Below, in pieces: positions 60,880 through 64,000 of a DNA stretch of 64,000 bases (within the stretch, counting starts at the first letter, position 1; each line of letters starts with the position of its first letter). A model generated the notes under the pieces. It worked only from the letters and a program-made list of their open reading frames with translations, was not told the DNA's origin and made no database searches. A program made the position numbers and the translations under genes. The DNA comes from Thermopolyspora flexuosa (lineage in GTDB: Bacteria; Actinomycetota; Actinomycetes; Streptosporangiales; Streptosporangiaceae): contig NZ_VFPQ01000001.1 of assembly GCF_006716785.1 (NCBI RefSeq), positions 4,526,001 through 4,590,000 on the forward strand. The letters are read 5' to 3'.

Positions 60880-61212
60880 TCAGTCCTCGTCGAGCAGCCG
60901 ATCGATGCCCTCGACGCGCTGCCGCCAGATGCGCTCGTACGCCTCGAGCAGGTCGATCGCCCGCCGCAGGGTGGCCGGTTCGGCGTGCACGACCTGCTCC
61001 CGTCCACGCCGCTCCTTGTGTACGAGCCCCGCCCGGTGCAGCACCGCGACGTGCTTCTGCACCGCGGCGAAGCTCATGGGGTAGTGCTGCGCGAGCGCCG
61101 ACACCGAGAGCCCTTCCCGGGCCACCCGGGCGAAGATGTCGCGGCGGGTGGCGTCGGCGAGGGCGTGGAAGATGCGGTCGGCGTCCGCATCGCTCAGCTC
61201 ACGTACAACCAT
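60880..61212 (-). CDS. ArsR-family repressor paired with the SRPBCC gene
   Basis: 110 residues; DRIFHALADATRRDIFARV and SVSALAQHYPMSFAAVQKHVAVLHRAGLV form the winged helix. No metal-binding cysteines, so it is the ligand- or self-regulated type. ATG 61212 lies inside the palindrome at 61201-61224 and 8 bases after TAACGT, implying a leaderless transcript repressed at its own start. GTG 61233 is the alternative. Confidence 0.87.
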   Translation of the reverse strand: MVVRELSDADADRIFHALADATRRDIFARVAREGLSVSALAQHYPMSFAAVQKHVAVLHRAGLVHKERRGREQVVHAEPATLRRAIDLLEAYERIWRQRVEGIDRLLDED

Positions 61213-61224
61213 TTGGTTGTACGT
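61201..61224. promoter_or_regulatory. Perfect 11-2-11 palindrome, operator of the ArsR gene
   Basis: Arms ACGTACAACCA and TGGTTGTACGT around TT, overlapping the -10 box and the start codon. The best operator candidate in the window. Confidence 0.75.
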
Positions 61225-61297
61225 TACGCCCACCTGCGGGAACGCGCAACCACGGATCGGTGCCGGAAGGCCAAAGAACGCGTGGGCCCTACGCGGC

Positions 61298-62344
61298 TCA
61301 GAGCCGACCGGCGCGGCGCTCGGTGATCAGCAGCCACACCAGGTAGCCGCCGCCGATCACGCCGGTGATCACGCCGACCGGGAGCTGGCGTTCGCCGAAC
61401 GCCCGCTGCGCCACCAGGTCGGCGGCGACGAGCATCGCGGCGCCCACGCACATCGAGGCGAGCAGGTTCGGCCCCGGCGACCGGGTGAGCCGCCTGGCGA
61501 GCTGGGGCGCGGTGAGCGCGACGAAGTTGACCGGGCCCGCCGCGGCCGCGGCGAACGAGGTGAGCAGCACGGCCGCGCCGAGCAGCAGCATGCGCAGCCG
61601 CTCCACGCGCACCCCGAGCCCGCTGGCGAGGTCGTCGCCCATCTCGGTCACCCGCAGCGCCCGACCCGAGCCGGGCAGCACGAGCGCGACGAGCACGCCC
61701 ACCCCGGCGAGCAGCGGCAGCACGTGCTCCCAGCCGCGCCCGTCGAGGCTGCCGGTGATCCACAGCAGCGCGCGGGCCGCCTCCATCAGCTCGGCCCGGG
61801 TGAACAGGTAGCCGTTCACCCCGGTGAGGATCGCGGTGGCCCCGATGCCGATGAGGATGAGCCGGAACCCGTGCACGCCCCGCTTCCAGGCGAGCAGGTA
61901 GATCGCGGCCCCGGTGAGCAGGCCCCCGGCGAGCGCCCCGGCCGACAGCGCCGCCGTGCCGCCGCCCGCGACCACGACCGCGAGCGCCCCGACCGTCGCC
62001 CCCTGGGTGATGCCGAGCAGGTCGGGGCTGCCGAGCGGGTTGCGCACCAGCGTCTGGAACAGCGCCCCGGCGAGCGCCAGGGCCGCGCCGACGACCAGGG
62101 CGCAGATCGCCCGCGGCAGCCGCAGCTCGACCACGATGAACCGCTCGGCCGGCGTGCCTCCGCCCAGCAGGGCCGTCACGACCTGCGACGGGGTCATCGG
62201 GAACTCGCCCCCGCCGATCGCCACGACGGTGAGCGCGAGCGCGACCAGGGCGCTGCCGAGCCCGACGACGAGCGCACGCGGCCGGAAGACCACGGCGCGG
62301 GCTCCCAACCATACGACGCTCATCGCGCCACCCGCCTTTCCCAT
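61298..62344 (-). CDS. Iron-siderophore ABC permease (FecCD family), second subunit
   Basis: 348 residues, about nine to ten helices; ELRLPRAICALVVGAALALAGALFQTLVRNPLGSPDLLGITQGA is the FecCD signature and PVNFVALTAPQLARRL the conserved loop. It follows its paralogue by 31 bp and forms the permease heterodimer. ATG 62344 sits 6 bases after GAGGA; ATG 62323 is possible. Confidence 0.9.
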   Translation of the reverse strand: MGKAGGAMSVVWLGARAVVFRPRALVVGLGSALVALALTVVAIGGGEFPMTPSQVVTALLGGGTPAERFIVVELRLPRAICALVVGAALALAGALFQTLVRNPLGSPDLLGITQGATVGALAVVVAGGGTAALSAGALAGGLLTGAAIYLLAWKRGVHGFRLILIGIGATAILTGVNGYLFTRAELMEAARALLWITGSLDGRGWEHVLPLLAGVGVLVALVLPGSGRALRVTEMGDDLASGLGVRVERLRMLLLGAAVLLTSFAAAAAGPVNFVALTAPQLARRLTRSPGPNLLASMCVGAAMLVAADLVAQRAFGERQLPVGVITGVIGGGYLVWLLITERRAGRL

Positions 62345-62375
62345 CGGCTGTCCTCGAACTCGGCGTACCGGGGCG

Positions 62376-63428
62376 TCACACCCGGGCCATCCTGGCCCGC
62401 CGTACCAGATAGAGGAAGAACGGCCCGCCCAGCACCGCGGTCACGATCCCCACCTGGAGCTCGCCCGGCCGGGCGAGCACGCGGCCGAGCACGTCCGCCA
62501 CGAGCAGCAGCACCGGCGCGAGCAGCGCGCAGTACGGCAGCAGCCAGCGCATGTCCGGCCCGGTGAACGGCCGGACCAGGTGCGGCATCATCAGCCCCAC
62601 GAACACGATCGGCCCGCAGGCCGCGGTGGCCGCGCCGCACAGCAGGGTCACCGCGAGGATCGCGGCGACCCGGATGCGCGCGGGCCGGGCGCCGAGCGCC
62701 CGGGCGGAGTCCTCGCCGAGCGCGAGGGCGTTGAGCGGCGCCGCGAGCAGCAGCGCGACGACCACGCCCGCGGCGATGAACGGCAGCACCCGCAGCACCG
62801 TGGTGTGGTGGGCGTCGGCGAGCGACCCGACCGTCCAGAACCGCATCTTCTCCAGCGAGCCGCTGTCGAGCAGCATCGCCGCGCTCACGTACGAGTAGAG
62901 GGTGGCGTTGAGCGCGGCCCCGGCGAGCGCGAGCCGGGCCGGGGTGGCCGACCGCCCGCCGCCGACGGCGTACACGAGGGCGGAGACCACCGCCGCGCCG
63001 GCGAGGGCGAACCACACGTACCCGGAGAAGGCCGTCACGCCGAACAGCAGGGTGCCGGTCGCCACCGCGGCCGACGCGCCCGCGTTGATGCCGAGCAGCC
63101 CGGGGTCGGCGAGCGGGTTGCGGGTGAGCGCCTGCATCACCGCGCCCGCGAGCCCCAGCGCGACGCCGGCGAGCAGCCCGAGCAGGGTGCGCGGCAGCCG
63201 CATCTCGTGGACGATCGTGTACGTCTCGGCGCCCTCGTCGACGAGCCCCGCCCAGACCTCGGCGAGCGAGAGCGGCCTTGCCCCGACCCCGATGCTCAGC
63301 GCCAGCACGACGACGAGCACGGCCGCCGCGCCGAGCAGCCCGGCCGCGTGCAGCGCGGCCTTCCTCGCCCGCGCCGGCCGCCGCTCGGTCCGCGCGGTCG
63401 CCGCCGCGGCCGGCATGAAGGTGGACAC
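62376..63428 (-). CDS. Iron-siderophore ABC permease (FecCD family), first subunit
   Basis: 350 residues; EMRLPRTLLGLLAGVALGLAGAVMQALTRNPLADPGLLGINAGA and GPIVFVGLMMPHLVRPF. GTG 63428 has GGAGG 5 bases upstream. Divergent from the binding-protein gene across iron boxes; the ATPase gene is not in this window. Confidence 0.92.
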   Translation of the reverse strand: MSTFMPAAAATARTERRPARARKAALHAAGLLGAAAVLVVVLALSIGVGARPLSLAEVWAGLVDEGAETYTIVHEMRLPRTLLGLLAGVALGLAGAVMQALTRNPLADPGLLGINAGASAAVATGTLLFGVTAFSGYVWFALAGAAVVSALVYAVGGGRSATPARLALAGAALNATLYSYVSAAMLLDSGSLEKMRFWTVGSLADAHHTTVLRVLPFIAAGVVVALLLAAPLNALALGEDSARALGARPARIRVAAILAVTLLCGAATAACGPIVFVGLMMPHLVRPFTGPDMRWLLPYCALLAPVLLLVADVLGRVLARPGELQVGIVTAVLGGPFFLYLVRRARMARV

Positions 63429-63490
63429 GTGGGCCTCCGCAGGTGCTAACGGGGTTGTTGGGACAGGAACCCCCCAATGGTGATCCTCAA

Positions 63491-63509
63491 TAAGGTTAGG
63501 CTAGCCTAA
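63491..63509. promoter_or_regulatory. Iron box (IdeR/DmdR type)
   Basis: TAAGGTTAGGCTAGCCTAA agrees closely with the actinobacterial consensus TTAGGTTAGGCTAACCTAA. A weaker second site, TTAGGTATGCCTTACC, follows around 63520-63540, nearer the binding-protein gene. Confidence 0.85.
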
Positions 63510-63554
63510 AGGCCGCCGTTTGATTAGGTATGCCTTACCAGAGAGGGTCACTCC

Positions 63555-64000
63555 CATGGCGCTTGCCCGACGACTGTCCCGGCGTAGCGTGCTGGCCGCG
63601 GGCGGTGTGGCCGCCCTCGGCCTGGTTCTGGCGGCCTGTGGCGCGGGCGACTCGACGACGAGCGGGTCGACGACCGCGTCGAACACGGGGAGCGCCTCGT
63701 CCGGGCCGTGGTCGTTCACCGACGACCGCAACGTGACGGTCAAGCTCGACGCCGCCCCCACGCGGCTGGTCGCCTTCACCGGCGCCGCGGGCGCGCTCGC
63801 CGACTACGGCCTCGGCGACAAGATCGTCGGCGTGTTCGGCGAGACCAAGCGCAAGGACGGCTCGCCGGAGCCGCAGGCCGGCGAGCTCGACGTGAACAAG
63901 GTGACGATCCTCGGCAACGTCTGGGGCGAGTTCGACATCGAGAAGTACGCGAGCCTCCGGCCGGACCTGCTCATCACCCACGAGTTCGAGCCCGGCTCGC
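63555..64000 (+). CDS. Siderophore-binding lipoprotein, Tat-type (cut by window end)
   Basis: First 148 residues of a FecB/FhuD-type periplasmic-like binding protein. Signal: RRLSRRSVLAAGG (twin-arginine) and lipobox LAAC with C28. Then a Ser/Thr/Gly linker and the domain start WSFTDDRNVTVKLDAAPTRLVAFTGAAGALADYG. Downstream of the iron box, so iron-repressed. The rest lies beyond position 64000. Confidence 0.9.

Noticed and set aside
1-64000. Insertion sequences, prophage or integrase genes
   Set aside because: No transposase, integrase or phage structural protein motif was seen in any plausible frame, and no target-site duplications at the single tRNA gene.

Overview
The window comes from a high-GC, GTG-start-rich actinobacterium. 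Mycothiol genes (mshA, mshD), a GlnR orthologue, MurT/GatD lipid II amidation, DUF5753/DUF397 regulator pairs and an AfsR-type giant regulator point to a filamentous actinomycete. Streptosporangiales is my best guess from gene content; no rRNA is present to confirm it. There are no insertion sequences, phage genes or CRISPR arrays. Nearly all of it is chromosomal backbone, with one large accessory-looking membrane block in the middle.

Layout. 1-7.9 kb: the phosphate regulators RegX3 (cut by the window start) and SenX3, divergent from PhoU across a candidate PHO box; then phosphoglycerate mutase, the mycothiol glycosyltransferase MshA with a YbjN-like partner, an SDR enzyme, a methyltransferase and a macrodomain protein. 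8-12.6 kb: a CBM48-like protein, a BlaI/M56 pair, an XRE regulator - HbhA-like - DUF2516 block, and an alanyl-tRNA editing protein. 12.7-22 kb: DUF2207 protein, asparaginase, Dtd, YgfZ, Nur-like regulator, a 13-codon ORF with an extreme Shine-Dalgarno, nitrobindin-like protein, GIDE-domain protein, DsrE protein, an RsbW-type ATPase and a DUF5753/DUF397 pair. 22.2-24.2 kb: GatD/MurT.

24.2-41.6 kb is the most interesting part. A HerA-like ATPase and a membrane-anchored partner that looks like a degenerate ATPase are followed by a tandemly duplicated four-gene cassette: three single-pass proteins with extracytoplasmic domains in an overlapping operon, converging on a polytopic membrane protein (29623-35204 and 35355-39501). 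A zinc-ribbon protein and a membrane pseudokinase with a proline/threonine-rich tail follow. I do not recognise this as a described system.

41.8-51.1 kb: a sulfurtransferase operon preceded by a cysteine-containing leader peptide, an ECF sigma/anti-sigma pair with a recognisable autoregulatory promoter, DUF2993, MoaD-like protein, GlnR, MshD, a PiT/DUF47 phosphate transport pair, Dcd and tRNA-Gly(CCC). 51.2-64 kb: an ICMT-family enzyme with a CmtR-like ArsR sensor, an AfsR-like regulator tail-to-tail with a DrrAB-type exporter, a SnoaL-like protein under a MerR-type promoter, an AT-richer cluster of small secreted/membrane proteins, an ArsR/SRPBCC pair with an 11-2-11 palindrome, and a siderophore ABC system divergent across an iron box (the binding protein is cut by the window end).

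A recurring theme is leaderless expression: about twenty genes have a TANNNT -10 hexamer ending 6-8 bases before the start codon.
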